Shown: piece after piece, positions 16,042-23,879 of the stretch
Layout: the number at the start of each line of letters is the position of its first letter
How positions within the stretch are numbered: position 1 is the first letter of the stretch
Source of the DNA: CAZVEE01 sp964625525
GTDB taxonomy: Bacteria > Pseudomonadota > Alphaproteobacteria > JAJFIK01
NCBI GenBank assembly: GCA_964625525.1
Contig: CAZVEE010000045.1
Location: 1 to 27,354, forward strand
Direction: 5' to 3'
DNA length: 27,354 bases
Program-made: the position numbers and the translations under genes
Notes under the pieces: model-generated
What the model was told of the DNA's origin: nothing
The model's input: only the letters and a program-made list of their open reading frames with translations
Database searches by the model: none

Positions 16042-17000
16042 GCGTGGCCCGACCGGGCTGCCAGCAATGCCCGCGCCGTCTGCGCGTCACGCTGGATCTG
16101 GGCGAGCAGTGCCTCGATGCCCTCGAATTTCTGTTCCGGTCGGATGAAGTCGAGCAATGCCACGCTCACCGGGGCACCGTACAGATCAGCCTCGAAATCG
16201 AACAAATGGGCTTCAAGCCGCACATCGGTTTTGTCGAAGGTGGGCCGCCGGCCCAGATTCGCCACCCCGCCATAGGTGCCCGTTTGGGGCCCGGCCAGCA
16301 CCGTGACCTGCACCGCATAAACGCCAAAACGCGGCTCCAGGAGATCGCCAAGCGGCACATTGGCCGTGGGAAAGCCGATCGTCCGGCCACGCTGGTCGCC
16401 CTGGATCACTGGCCCGTCGACACACCACGGCCGGCCCAGCAGATGCGCGGCATCCTTGGGGCGGCCTTCGGTCAACGCGGTGCGAATGGCCGTGGAAGAG
16501 ATCTGGTCCAGTCCACCGGCAATCCCATCCCCCACGGCGGCCACCGGCGTCACGCCAAAGCCTTCCGCGTCGCCCATATAGCCAAGCAGGCTCATATCCC
16601 CTGCTCGCCCTTTACCGAACCGAAAATCCGGCCCCGCCACCACATGCACGGCCCCCAAGCCGCCCACGAGCACATCGAGCACGAAATCCTGCGCACTCAT
16701 GGCCGCTAGCTCCCGGTTGAACGGCAGGGCAAAGAGCAGATCAACACCAAGCCCCGCCAGAGTGCGCGCCTTGGTCTCGAGGGTCATCAGGCGAAAGGCC
16801 GGGGCGTCGGGAGCGAAAAAGGCCCGCGGATGGGGCTCAAACACCATGACGCCAAGGCTTGCCCCCATGGCATGCGCCAGCGCCCGGGCCTCACCGATCA
16901 CGGCCTGATGGCCCCGGTGCACACCGTCGAAATTGCCCAATGCGACCACGGCGCCCCGCGCGCTCGCAGGCAGGTCAGCATATGTGCGCAGAATCTCCAT
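16035..17000 (-). CDS. ribF: Bifunctional riboflavin kinase / FAD synthetase
   Basis: RibF phosphorylates riboflavin to FMN and adenylylates FMN to FAD. The N-terminal nucleotidyltransferase domain shows VALGNFDGVHRGHQAVI (about residues 15-31), VVAGPDFRFGKGRAGD and ISSTAIRTAL. The C-terminal flavokinase domain shows IGFPTANVPL, PRFGVYAVQV and GVANLGRRPTF. The length is 321 residues, normal for the family. I start at ATG 17000 (MEILRTYADLP), which matches family N-termini. ATG 17015 or a GTG at 17060 would give longer forms, and no ribosome site is decisive. It precedes ileS as in many alphaproteobacteria; the other flavin gene here, ribB, is 8 kb away. Confidence 0.95.
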   Translation of the reverse strand: MEILRTYADLPASARGAVVALGNFDGVHRGHQAVIGEARALAHAMGASLGVMVFEPHPRAFFAPDAPAFRLMTLETKARTLAGLGVDLLFALPFNRELAAMSAQDFVLDVLVGGLGAVHVVAGPDFRFGKGRAGDMSLLGYMGDAEGFGVTPVAAVGDGIAGGLDQISSTAIRTALTEGRPKDAAHLLGRPWCVDGPVIQGDQRGRTIGFPTANVPLGDLLEPRFGVYAVQVTVLAGPQTGTYGGVANLGRRPTFDKTDVRLEAHLFDFEADLYGAPVSVALLDFIRPEQKFEGIEALLAQIQRDAQTARALLAARSGHAC

Positions 17001-17119
17001 GGGCGGCGTCACCATCCTCGTGCTCGTGCCTCTTGCTCCTGAAAGACCGAAGAGAATCACCAGGAAGGATACAGGAGCCGGTGCGGGGATTTCATGGCGA
17101 TACGCTCAAACCGTCGCCG

Positions 17120-17548
17120 TTAGCCCGCATCGCGGGCGGGCACCATCACCACGGCCTCGCCCTGGGCCACCACGGTCTCGTCCACGGTGCAGGCACAGGC
17201 GAGGGTGACGCGTTTGCGCGCGGTGTTGATGTCGCTGACAGTAACCGTGGCCACGACGGTATCACCGATCCGCACCGGCGCCCGGAAACTCAGGCTTTGG
17301 CTGAGATAGATGGTTCCCGTCCCCGGCAGCCGCGTTCCGATCACCGCGGAAATATAGGCGCCCGTCAACATGCCATGGGCGATGCGCCCGCCGAAGCGGG
17401 TGGAGCGGGCGAACGCTTCATCCAAATGCACTGGATTGATATCACCGGAGATCTGGGCGAAAGCCTCCACATCCTCTTCCAGCACGGTGCGGGTCAGCGA
17501 TGCCGCCATGCCGACGCTCAACTCTTCGATGGTCAGACCCTGGATCAT
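17120..17548 (-). CDS. MaoC-family (R)-specific enoyl-CoA hydratase
   Basis: The 142-residue single hot-dog-fold protein resembles PhaJ/MaoC dehydratases, which hydrate trans-2-enoyl-CoA to (R)-3-hydroxyacyl-CoA. The hydratase-2 motif is complete: FAQISGDINPVHLDEAFA with Asp36 and His41, followed by GRIAHGMLTGAYISAVIG and FRAPVRIGDTV. A GGAG ribosome site precedes ATG 17548. It sits between ribF and the OmpA-type gene, with the latter's terminator just upstream, so it probably has its own promoter or relies on readthrough. Family firm, pathway (polyhydroxyalkanoate or fatty-acid metabolism) not readable. Confidence 0.88.
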   Translation of the reverse strand: MIQGLTIEELSVGMAASLTRTVLEEDVEAFAQISGDINPVHLDEAFARSTRFGGRIAHGMLTGAYISAVIGTRLPGTGTIYLSQSLSFRAPVRIGDTVVATVTVSDINTARKRVTLACACTVDETVVAQGEAVVMVPARDAG

Positions 17549-17569
17549 GGCGCGCCTCTCCTCGTCGTC

Positions 17570-17603
17570 AAAAAAAGGTCCGGCCCCGCAGGGGACCGGA
17601 CCT
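17570..17603 (-). terminator. Rho-independent terminator of the OmpA-family gene
   Basis: On the minus strand, AGGTCCGG-T-CCCC-TGC-GGGG-CCGGACCT folds into an 8 + 4 bp stem with one bulged T and a 3-nt loop. A run of seven T's (17576-17570, the first overlapping the stem end) follows directly. It starts 24 bases after the stop codon of the OmpA-family gene at 17627. This is the clearest intrinsic terminator in the window. Confidence 0.93.
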
Positions 17604-17626
17604 CATCAGAACGTAGCCCCGAACGC

Positions 17627-18307
17627 TTAGCGCGTCAGCGGCTCGATGCGGATTTCCACCCGGCGGTTCTGCTCGCGGCCCTGCGGGGTCGCGTTGGAGG
17701 CGATCGGCTGGCTTTCGCCGAAGCCGCGCACGATCAGGCGCTGCGGCATGATTTGCCGGCTGATCATGTAGGAGGCCACCGAGTTAGCGCGCTCTTGGCT
17801 CAGGGTCTGGTTGTACTGGTCGGAACCCGTGCTGTCGGTGTGACCTTCGACAATCACATAGGTGGAGTCGAATTCGTCGAGCACCAGCGCCACGTCATCC
17901 AGCACCGGATAGAAGTTGGAGCGGATCGCCGACTGGTCGGTGTTGAACGTGATGTTGCCCGGCATCACCAGCTCAATGGTGTTGCCAACGCGGCGGATGC
18001 CCACGCCCGTGCGTGCCAGACGCTCGCGCAGCCGCGCTTCCTGGCGGTCCATATAGGCACCAACACCACCGCCCGCGAGAGCGCCCACGCCCGCGCCGAT
18101 CAGCGCGTTCCGGGCGGCCTGCTCGCCGCTGGAGGTATTGGTCAACGCGCCCACGGCCGCGCCCAGAAGGCCGCCGATCACCGCGCCGCGGGTGGTGTTG
18201 CTGGTTTGACGTTCCCCGGTGTAGGGATCGGTGGTGCTGCAGCCCGCGAGCATCATGCCCGCCGCGACCACGAGGATCATGGCCTTTTTCGCCGTCGAAA
18301 AGATCAT
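17627..18307 (-). CDS. OmpA-family outer-membrane lipoprotein (YiaD-like)
   Basis: The 226-residue protein has a lipoprotein signal (MILVVAAGMMLAGCSTT, Cys about residue 23). A glycine-zipper region follows (AVIGGLLGAAVGAL and ALIGAGVGALAGGGVGAYMD, residues ~42-86), then an OmpA-C peptidoglycan-binding domain. That domain carries ITFNTDQSAIRSNF, IVEGHTDSTGSD and LSQERANSVASYM, with the Asp and Arg that contact diaminopimelate in this family, and ends in QNRRVEI. It should tether the outer membrane to peptidoglycan. GGAG lies just before ATG 18307. It is monocistronic, as a strong terminator follows the stop. Confidence 0.92.
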   Translation of the reverse strand: MIFSTAKKAMILVVAAGMMLAGCSTTDPYTGERQTSNTTRGAVIGGLLGAAVGALTNTSSGEQAARNALIGAGVGALAGGGVGAYMDRQEARLRERLARTGVGIRRVGNTIELVMPGNITFNTDQSAIRSNFYPVLDDVALVLDEFDSTYVIVEGHTDSTGSDQYNQTLSQERANSVASYMISRQIMPQRLIVRGFGESQPIASNATPQGREQNRRVEIRIEPLTR

Positions 18308-18965
18308 CCTGCGCTCCAGTGTTTCTCAGTCTTTGACAGTCTCACGGCTCTCGCGAACCGGATCTCACAGTCCCCCCGCAACCAGGACACGCCCCTAGGA
18401 CACAAACAAGGCCGTTTGCCCTAGACCGCATCGCGCGGCAGGTCGATGGAACACGGGTCTTACATGGGAAACAGACGCCCCGCGCTCACCCTCATGCCGG
18501 CTGCCGGCGCCGCTTCTTTGGCCTGTTTGTGGCGCCGCTCACCAGTGCGCCCTCCCCGAAAAGAAGATCGCAGTCCGTGTGTTTACGCCAAATCGCGGCG
18601 CTGTGCCAGTCCCGCACACCTCCACGGCCCCCTCCGAAGATCTGTGTCAGGCAGGGTACCGCAAGGGAGGCACTATCATTTGACAGACGGAACATGGCAT
18701 TTTGAGCGTAAGGCGTTAGAGTGACAGTAATCGCCGGCACCGAGACCAGTCTCACGGGGTCGGAACTGTGTTGTGTATGCGCGGTGGCGGGTGCGCGCGT
18801 CAGACGAAGAGGCGGGAGATCTTGGGATATGTCTCAAGCACTGCCGAAACATCAGAGCGCTATCCCTCCGGAGTCGATGGTCGACAGACGCTCGATCCCC
18901 GATTGATGGACAACCGGACGACGAACACTCTCGGTTAAACGGAATAGGTCCTGGCACCGCAACCA
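18308..18965. other. 658-bp intergenic region between divergent OmpA-type and CRP-type genes
   Basis: The two genes are transcribed away from each other, so this stretch must hold both promoters. Short open frames here (for example 18492-18755 minus and 18446-18724 plus) have no family features. A TTGACA hexamer at 18680-18685 on the plus strand could be a -35 box, but the base run 17 bp downstream (TGAGCG) is a poor -10. I see no other named site. The length is large for this compact neighbourhood and leaves room for a small RNA. Confidence 0.5.
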
Positions 18966-19799
18966 ATGGTACCTCACACAATGGCACCGCAGACCACTAC
19001 CCTTGATGAGTCCGACGCTGGCGGCGCGCCCCGCGCCCAAACCGGCGATTTTGATTTTCCCAATCTGCAGCGCGCGGCCGAGCCTGGGCGGCTTGATCAT
19101 ATTGCGCTGCTGGAAGGCCTCCCGGATGAGGAACGCCGGGCGCTGGAACTCAACTGCCTCTGGCTGATTGCCAAGGTGGACGACGAAATCTTCACCCGCC
19201 AGTCGGCAAGCCGACACGTCTTCTTCATCGTGGAAGGTCGGGTGGAGATCGTGAACTACTCTCTGTCGGGCCGCGAAGTGGGCTACGCCACCAATGAGGC
19301 TGGCGGTCATTTCGGAGAAATCGGCGCCATTGACGGCGGCGAACGCTCCGCCAGCGTGCGCGCCTTGACCCAGTGCAAGCTAGCCGCGCTGTCGCCCGAG
19401 CCCTTCCGCGCCCTGCTCATGGCCCATCCGGCCATTGCCATGCGCGTGATGGAGCGCCTGGCAGGGATCGTGCGCAATTGCGACGAACGGATCATGGACC
19501 TGGCCACTCTGAGTGCCTATCAGCGGGTCTATTGCGAGCTGTTGAAAATGGTGCGGCCTGATCCGGTGCGCCCGGATTCCTGGCTGATCTACCCGCTCGA
19601 CACGCAGGCGCAAATTGCGACCAAGGCCAGCACCACCCGCGAAACCGTGGCCCGCGTGCTGAGTCAGCTGCAACAGGCCGGCATCACCGAGCGCAAAGCC
19701 AAAACGCTCTACATTCGGGATCTGGGCCGGCTGCAAACGCTGGCGGATCGGGTGACCATGGAAACCCCCGTCAAAAAGGCGCCCGCCGAAGACGCCTGA
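18966..19799 (+). CDS. CRP/FNR-family transcriptional regulator, CRP-like
   Basis: The 277-residue protein has a cyclic-nucleotide-binding domain (about residues 45-165) and a winged HTH (TQAQIATKASTTRETVARVL, about 218-237). The phosphate-binding cassette reads HFGEIGAIDGGERSASVRAL. Glu118, Arg127 and Ser128 align with E. coli CRP Glu72, Arg82 and Ser83, so cAMP or cGMP binding is plausible. The Cys cluster of FNR is absent, so it is not an Fe-S oxygen sensor. A ~40-residue N-terminal extension precedes the domain. Start at ATG 18966; ATG 18981 (MAPQTTT) is equally possible. An 11-bp perfect inverted repeat follows the gene at 19847. Confidence 0.88.
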   Translation: MVPHTMAPQTTTLDESDAGGAPRAQTGDFDFPNLQRAAEPGRLDHIALLEGLPDEERRALELNCLWLIAKVDDEIFTRQSASRHVFFIVEGRVEIVNYSLSGREVGYATNEAGGHFGEIGAIDGGERSASVRALTQCKLAALSPEPFRALLMAHPAIAMRVMERLAGIVRNCDERIMDLATLSAYQRVYCELLKMVRPDPVRPDSWLIYPLDTQAQIATKASTTRETVARVLSQLQQAGITERKAKTLYIRDLGRLQTLADRVTMETPVKKAPAEDA

Positions 19800-19846
19800 C
19801 GCCTTGTCAGCCATTTGCCACTGGGTTGTAAAGACGAGAGAGAAAC

Positions 19847-19877
19847 GCGGGTCCCGCGAGGGGGCTGCGGGACCCGC
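19847..19877. repeat. Perfect 11-bp inverted repeat after the CRP-type gene
   Basis: GCGGGTCCCGC (19847-19857) and GCGGGACCCGC (19867-19877) are perfect complements with a 9-nt loop, 47 bp past the stop codon. No T-tract follows, so it is not a standard intrinsic terminator. It may slow polymerase, protect the mRNA 3' end, or bind a dimeric protein. Confidence 0.65.
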
Positions 19878-20004
19878 ATATCGTCGGCCAGGGGCCACTC
19901 TGAGGGGGAGATGAGACAGGCGCCCAGCGCTGAGGACTGACGATGCTATGGATTTGGGGCCAATCCTGTCCCATGGCCAGACACCCCTGGTCACACCTTA
20001 GTGA

Positions 20005-20052
20005 CCAGCCCCTTCCAGACCGCCCCCCTTCCAGACCGCCCCCCTTCCAGAC
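20005..20052. repeat. 16-bp tandem repeat, three copies
   Basis: CCTTCCAGAC occurs at 20011, 20027 and 20043, a strict 16-bp period, inside the unit CCCCTTCCAGACCGCC. The copies are nearly identical, which suggests recent slippage or expansion. They lie 170-220 bp before the response regulator start. Confidence 0.8.
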
Positions 20053-20142
20053 TGGCTGATTCCTGACGGGCTCATGCGTATTGGGCCCGCTGCCTCCTTA
20101 ACACTTCGTCAATCTTCGTAAACGCACCCTAAGCGAGGGTCT

Positions 20143-20160
20143 TTGGCACCGGTGCGGCTT
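20143..20160 (+). promoter_or_regulatory. Candidate sigma-54 (-24/-12) promoter
   Basis: TTGGCACCGGTGCGGCTT has the GG-N10-GC spacing required by sigma-54 (GG at 20145-20146, GC at 20157-20158) and a strong TTGGCAC -24 half. The -12 half (GCGGCTT) is weaker than TTGCA. It would lie about 70 bp before the gene for a sigma-54 activator, which might control itself. Confidence 0.3.
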
Positions 20161-20225
20161 GTGAGAGGGCGACTCGGTTTCTAGCCTGGGCCCACGCCTG
20201 TTCACCCCTGAGCCCCGGCTTTTTC

Positions 20226-21656
20226 ATGTCCGCAGCGTCTAACCGCCCCGCTTCCTCCGAGCCCGCCGCCCGGCCGCGCCTCCTATTGGTAGAGGACGAC
20301 CCCGCCATTGCGCGCCTCTTGCGCGCCATCCTTGAGGTGACCGGCGCCGAGATCGACCATGTGACAACCGGCGCGGCGGCCCTGGAGCATGTGAACCGCC
20401 AGATCCCTGATCTGATGCTGCTCGATCTGCGCCTGCCGGACATGCATGGCTTTGACATCCTGCGCCATTTCTCCGGCATGTCCGAAGCACCGGCCACCGT
20501 GGTCATCACGGCGGATGCAACGCTGGACATGGCCGTGGGTGCCATGCGCGACGGGGCGGTGGATTTCATCGCCAAGCCCTTCAGCCCCGCACGCGTCCTC
20601 AAGACCGTCACCAGCGCCCTCGAAAACGGCCGGGTGAAGCGAGAACTGGAGGTGATCCGCCGGGATCACGGTCGCGATTCCTTTGACGGCCTGGTGGGCC
20701 GCTCCGCCCCCATGCTCGCCGTCTACCGCATGATCGAGAAAGTTGCCGCCTCCAAGGCCAGTGTCTTCATCACCGGCGAAAGCGGAACCGGCAAGGATGT
20801 GGTGGCCAGCGCCATCCACGCTCAAAGCACCCGCGCCGGCCGCGCCTTCGTCGCCCTGAATTGCGGGGCGATCCCCAAGGATCTGATGGAATCCGAGCTG
20901 TTTGGCCATGTGAAAGGGGCCTTCACCGGCGCCACCGGTGACCGCGCGGGCGCGGCACGCCGGGCTCATGGCGGCACCTTGTTTCTGGACGAGTTGGGGG
21001 AGATGGAGATCAATCTCCAATCAAAGCTTCTGCGTTTCATCCAAACCGGCGATGTGCAGCCTGTGGGCGGCAGCGAAACTCATTCCGTGGATGTGCGCTT
21101 TATCTGCGCCACCAATCGCGATCCCGAAGCCGCCGTGGCGCGCGGCCGCCTGCGCGAGGATTTGTTCTATCGCCTCAATGTCTTGCCGCTGCATCTTCCG
21201 CCTTTGCGCGAGCGCGGTGACGATGTGATCCTCATTGCTCAGCGCTTTCTGGAAACCTTTTCGCAGGAAGAAGGCAAGAGCTTTGAAGACTTCGCGCCGG
21301 ACACGGTGGAGCACCTTCTGGCCCATCGCTGGCCCGGCAATGTGCGCGAGTTGCAAAACGTCATCCGGCGGATCATCGTTTTGCATGAAGGCCGGCTGGT
21401 GACACCAGATATGCTGCCCCTGCCCGTGCGCAGCCCGCAAGGCACGGCCCGCTCCCCCGCTTTAACCGCAGCGGCTGGCGTCGATCTGGATACGGAGATC
21501 CTGCCGCTTTGGCAGGTGGAAAAGGCCGCCATCGAATCCGCGATTGTGCAGTGCGGTGGCAATGTGGTGATGGCAGCGGCGCGATTGGGCATCAATCCGT
21601 CTACCATCTATCGCAAGCGTCAAAGTTGGGCCCGCGGAACCCAGGCGGCGGAATAG
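20226..21656 (+). CDS. Sigma-54-dependent response regulator (NtrC type)
   Basis: The 476-residue protein has the full NtrC-type layout. The receiver domain (residues ~18-130) has the acidic pair Asp24/Asp25 and phospho-acceptor Asp67 in LLDLRLPDMHG. The AAA+ domain (~155-385) has Walker A GESGTGKD (184-191), the sigma-54 contact loop GAFTGA (231-236) and Walker B GGTLFLDELGEM. The C-terminal Fis-type HTH is NVVMAAARLGINPSTIYRKRQ. It should activate sigma-54 promoters when phosphorylated. No histidine kinase gene is adjacent, so its partner is elsewhere and the signal unknown. LuxO, NtrC or similar subgroup names cannot be assigned. No clear ribosome site precedes ATG 20226. Confidence 0.92.
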   Translation: MSAASNRPASSEPAARPRLLLVEDDPAIARLLRAILEVTGAEIDHVTTGAAALEHVNRQIPDLMLLDLRLPDMHGFDILRHFSGMSEAPATVVITADATLDMAVGAMRDGAVDFIAKPFSPARVLKTVTSALENGRVKRELEVIRRDHGRDSFDGLVGRSAPMLAVYRMIEKVAASKASVFITGESGTGKDVVASAIHAQSTRAGRAFVALNCGAIPKDLMESELFGHVKGAFTGATGDRAGAARRAHGGTLFLDELGEMEINLQSKLLRFIQTGDVQPVGGSETHSVDVRFICATNRDPEAAVARGRLREDLFYRLNVLPLHLPPLRERGDDVILIAQRFLETFSQEEGKSFEDFAPDTVEHLLAHRWPGNVRELQNVIRRIIVLHEGRLVTPDMLPLPVRSPQGTARSPALTAAAGVDLDTEILPLWQVEKAAIESAIVQCGGNVVMAAARLGINPSTIYRKRQSWARGTQAAE

Positions 21657-21685
21657 CGCTCCCCCATTGACCTGCGTCATAAACG

Positions 21686-21712
21686 CACGGGCTCGTACGA
21701 CCTGGGCCCGTG
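21686..21712. repeat. 7-bp inverted repeat downstream of the response regulator gene
   Basis: CACGGGC (21686-21692) and GCCCGTG (21706-21712) can pair around a 13-nt loop, 30 bp beyond the stop. There is no T-run, so a terminator role is weak. Confidence 0.3.
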
Positions 21713-21802
21713 ACGCCGTGACGCGTGTCAACCTCGCCTTATGGGTCGAGCGCCCTAGTATCGTGTCTGTCCAAGACGGGTCATACTCACACGGAGGACA
21801 CG

Positions 21803-22324
21803 ATGCGTATCAAAGACCGCCCCGAGTTCAAATCCAAAGCCAAGCCGCTGGCCTTCGCTCCCGGCGATATGGTTTCTCAAGCCGCTGAAGCCATGGCGGC
21901 ACGCGGGTTCGGGTCCGTTGTCATCACCGATCCAGGCGATCGGCTCATCGGCCTGGTCACCGAACGGGACATTTTGACCCGGCTCGTGACCAAGGGTCTT
22001 GATCCGCAAACGACGACCCTTGAGACCATAATGACGAGGGACGTGCGCGCCGCACGGGAGGAGGATGAAATCCTGGACTGGCTGCGCATGATGTCCAATG
22101 AACGGTTTCGCCGCCTGCCGGTGGTGGATGATGACGGCAAAGTGATCGCCATCATGACGCAGGGCGATTTTGTCTCCTACACATGGCCAGACCTGCTCCA
22201 TCAGGCCGCCCAACTGTCCAAGGCGACCGTCAACCGGTTTTATCAGATCATGCTCGTGGGCGGGGGGATCCTGCTTTACGTCCTGGTGATCCTCACATTC
22301 TTGAATTCCGTTGATGCCTTCTGA
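21803..22324 (+). CDS. CBS-pair protein with C-terminal membrane helix
   Basis: The 173-residue protein contains two CBS motifs (about residues 15-72 and 80-135). The first has GFGSVVITDPGDRLIGLVTERDIL and the second RFRRLPVVDDDGKVIAIMTQGDF. CBS pairs bind adenine nucleotides and act as energy or ligand sensors. A single hydrophobic helix near the end (IMLVGGGILLYVLVILTFL) suggests membrane anchoring with the sensor in the cytoplasm. ATG 21803 has a strong GGAGGA ribosome site five bases upstream; the frame can be extended upstream to 21725 but without support. It stands alone between a response regulator and the DNA repair operon, and no partner is evident. Confidence 0.87.
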   Translation: MRIKDRPEFKSKAKPLAFAPGDMVSQAAEAMAARGFGSVVITDPGDRLIGLVTERDILTRLVTKGLDPQTTTLETIMTRDVRAAREEDEILDWLRMMSNERFRRLPVVDDDGKVIAIMTQGDFVSYTWPDLLHQAAQLSKATVNRFYQIMLVGGGILLYVLVILTFLNSVDAF

Positions 22325-22379
22325 CAGCTGAGTCCGAAAATGGCGAGCGCTGCCGGTCAAGGCGGCCTACAAGAGGACC

Positions 22380-23879
22380 ATGATCCTCGATGATGACAGT
22401 TGCTATCGGGCCATGGAGGCCCGGGACGCCCGGTTTGACGGCCGCTTCTTCGTGGCGGTGCGGTCTACACGGATTTATTGCCGCCCCATCTGTCCGGCAC
22501 CCAAACCCAAACGCGAAAACTGCCTGTTCGTGGCGAGCGCAGCCGCCGCAGAACAAGCCGGTTTTCGCGCCTGCCGCCGCTGCCGGCCGGAAGCCGCCCC
22601 CGGCAGCCCCGCCTGGGCAGGCTCGGCGGCGAGCGTGTCGCGGGCGCTGCGGCTCATCGAAGACGGCGCGCTCGATCACGCCAGCCTGGCTGACCTTGCC
22701 GCCCGTTTGGGAATGGGCGAGCGGCATCTGCGCCGCCTGTTCGATCATCACCTGGGTGCCTCGCCAAAGGCTGTGGCCCAGACCCATCGCCTGCACCTGA
22801 CCAAGCGCCTGATCGAAGGCACATCGCTGCCCATGGCCGAAGTGGCCCAGGCGGCAGGGTTTCGCAGCCTCCGCCGCTTCAACGACGCCTTTGTGCGCAC
22901 ATTCCAAAGCCCGCCCTCGGCCATGCGGCGGCACACGGATGAACGCGGCCGGCCCCACCATGGCGCACCTGACGGCGCAGCCGCCTTGACCCTCAGCCTC
23001 TCTTATCGCCCGCCTTACAACGCCCCCCATCTGTTTGCCTTTTTAGGGGATCGCGCCTTACCGGGCGTGCATGCGATGACCGCCGAGGGTGACACCCTGT
23101 ATTATGCACGCACGCTCGAAGCGCCCGGCGGTCCCGGCTTAATCGCCATACAGACCGTCGCCGGCCATGAGCGATTGAGCGCGCGTTTGTGGCTCGCGGC
23201 GCCCGGCGATTTGCGCGGCGTGATCCGCCGGGTGCGCCGGGTCTTCGATCTCGATGCGGACAGCCAAGTCATCGATGCGGACCTGGCACGTGATCCTCTG
23301 TTTACCGACCAGGTGGCGCAGCACCCCGGCCTGCGTGTCGCGGGAGCCTGGGACGCTTTTGAATATGCCGCCCGCGCCGTGATGGGACAGCAGGTGAGCG
23401 TCAAAGGCGCCCGCACGATCGCCACCCGGCTCACCGCCCGGTTGGGCCGCCCCCTCCCCGGAACCTTGACCGGTATTATTCCGGGCCTGACCCATCTCTT
23501 CCCCACCGCGCAAGCCGTGGCGAAAAATGATCTGGAGGGCCTCGGCCTCACGCGCAAACGCGCGGCCACCTTGCGCGGGCTCGCCGCGGCCTTTGCCACA
23601 GGCACTCTCAGCGCCTGGGACAACTTGCCTCCAGAAGAGGTTATCGAGCGCTTGCTGGCATTGCCCGGCATCGGTCCGTGGACGGCGCATATGGTGGCCA
23701 TGTGTGCCCTAGGCGATACGGATGCCTTCCCCGCCGCCGATCTCGGCATTCTAAAAGTGCTCGACCTCGACCTTTCCGCCGCCGGTCGCAAGGCCCTCAG
23801 CATCAAGAGCGAGGCGTGGCGCCCCTGGCGCGCCTATGCGGTCATGCGCCTGTGGGCCCAGCTTGGATATCCGCCATGA
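22380..23879 (+). CDS. Ada-AlkA fusion: methyl-phosphotriester sensor/AraC regulator fused to DNA-3-methyladenine glycosylase
   Basis: This 499-residue protein combines three parts. An Ada zinc domain (residues ~1-75) has Cys34, Cys38, Cys65 and Cys68 in IYCRPICPAP and ACRRCRP; Cys34 would take methyl groups from DNA phosphotriesters. An AraC HTH follows (~88-185, with SLADLAARLGMGERHLRRLF). The rest is an AlkA-type HhH glycosylase: YAARAVMGQQVSVKGA, the hairpin LPGIGPWTAHM (~427-437) and catalytic Asp454 in FPAADLGIL. It should sense alkylation damage, activate transcription and remove alkylated bases. The Ada O6-methylguanine transferase domain is absent and is supplied by the next gene, which overlaps by 4 bp. 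AAGAGG precedes ATG 22380. Confidence 0.92.
   Translation: MILDDDSCYRAMEARDARFDGRFFVAVRSTRIYCRPICPAPKPKRENCLFVASAAAAEQAGFRACRRCRPEAAPGSPAWAGSAASVSRALRLIEDGALDHASLADLAARLGMGERHLRRLFDHHLGASPKAVAQTHRLHLTKRLIEGTSLPMAEVAQAAGFRSLRRFNDAFVRTFQSPPSAMRRHTDERGRPHHGAPDGAAALTLSLSYRPPYNAPHLFAFLGDRALPGVHAMTAEGDTLYYARTLEAPGGPGLIAIQTVAGHERLSARLWLAAPGDLRGVIRRVRRVFDLDADSQVIDADLARDPLFTDQVAQHPGLRVAGAWDAFEYAARAVMGQQVSVKGARTIATRLTARLGRPLPGTLTGIIPGLTHLFPTAQAVAKNDLEGLGLTRKRAATLRGLAAAFATGTLSAWDNLPPEEVIERLLALPGIGPWTAHMVAMCALGDTDAFPAADLGILKVLDLDLSAAGRKALSIKSEAWRPWRAYAVMRLWAQLGYPP

Larger units (their letters stand above)
19800..20225. other. 426-bp spacer between CRP-type and sigma-54 regulator genes
   Basis: No protein-coding frame with family character is seen. 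The spacer contains an 11-bp perfect inverted repeat (19847-19877), a 16-bp tandem repeat (20005-20052) and a candidate sigma-54 promoter (20143-20160), listed separately. Non-coding status is inferred from lack of recognisable protein. Confidence 0.55.

Noticed and set aside
16859..18424. 521-codon plus-strand open frame opposite ribF, the MaoC gene and the OmpA-type gene
   Set aside because: It crosses three well-supported genes and a terminator, and its His/Arg/Gly-rich translation resembles no protein.
18492..18755. 87-codon minus-strand frame in the large intergenic gap
   Set aside because: No recognisable features or ribosome site, and no sign of conservation that I can judge.
18966..19799. 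FNR-type iron-sulfur oxygen sensor
   Set aside because: The N-terminal cysteine cluster required for a 4Fe-4S centre is missing.
21719..21802. Earlier start (21725) for the CBS-pair gene
   Set aside because: The ATG at 21803 has a near-perfect ribosome site and matches the domain start; the extension is low in support.
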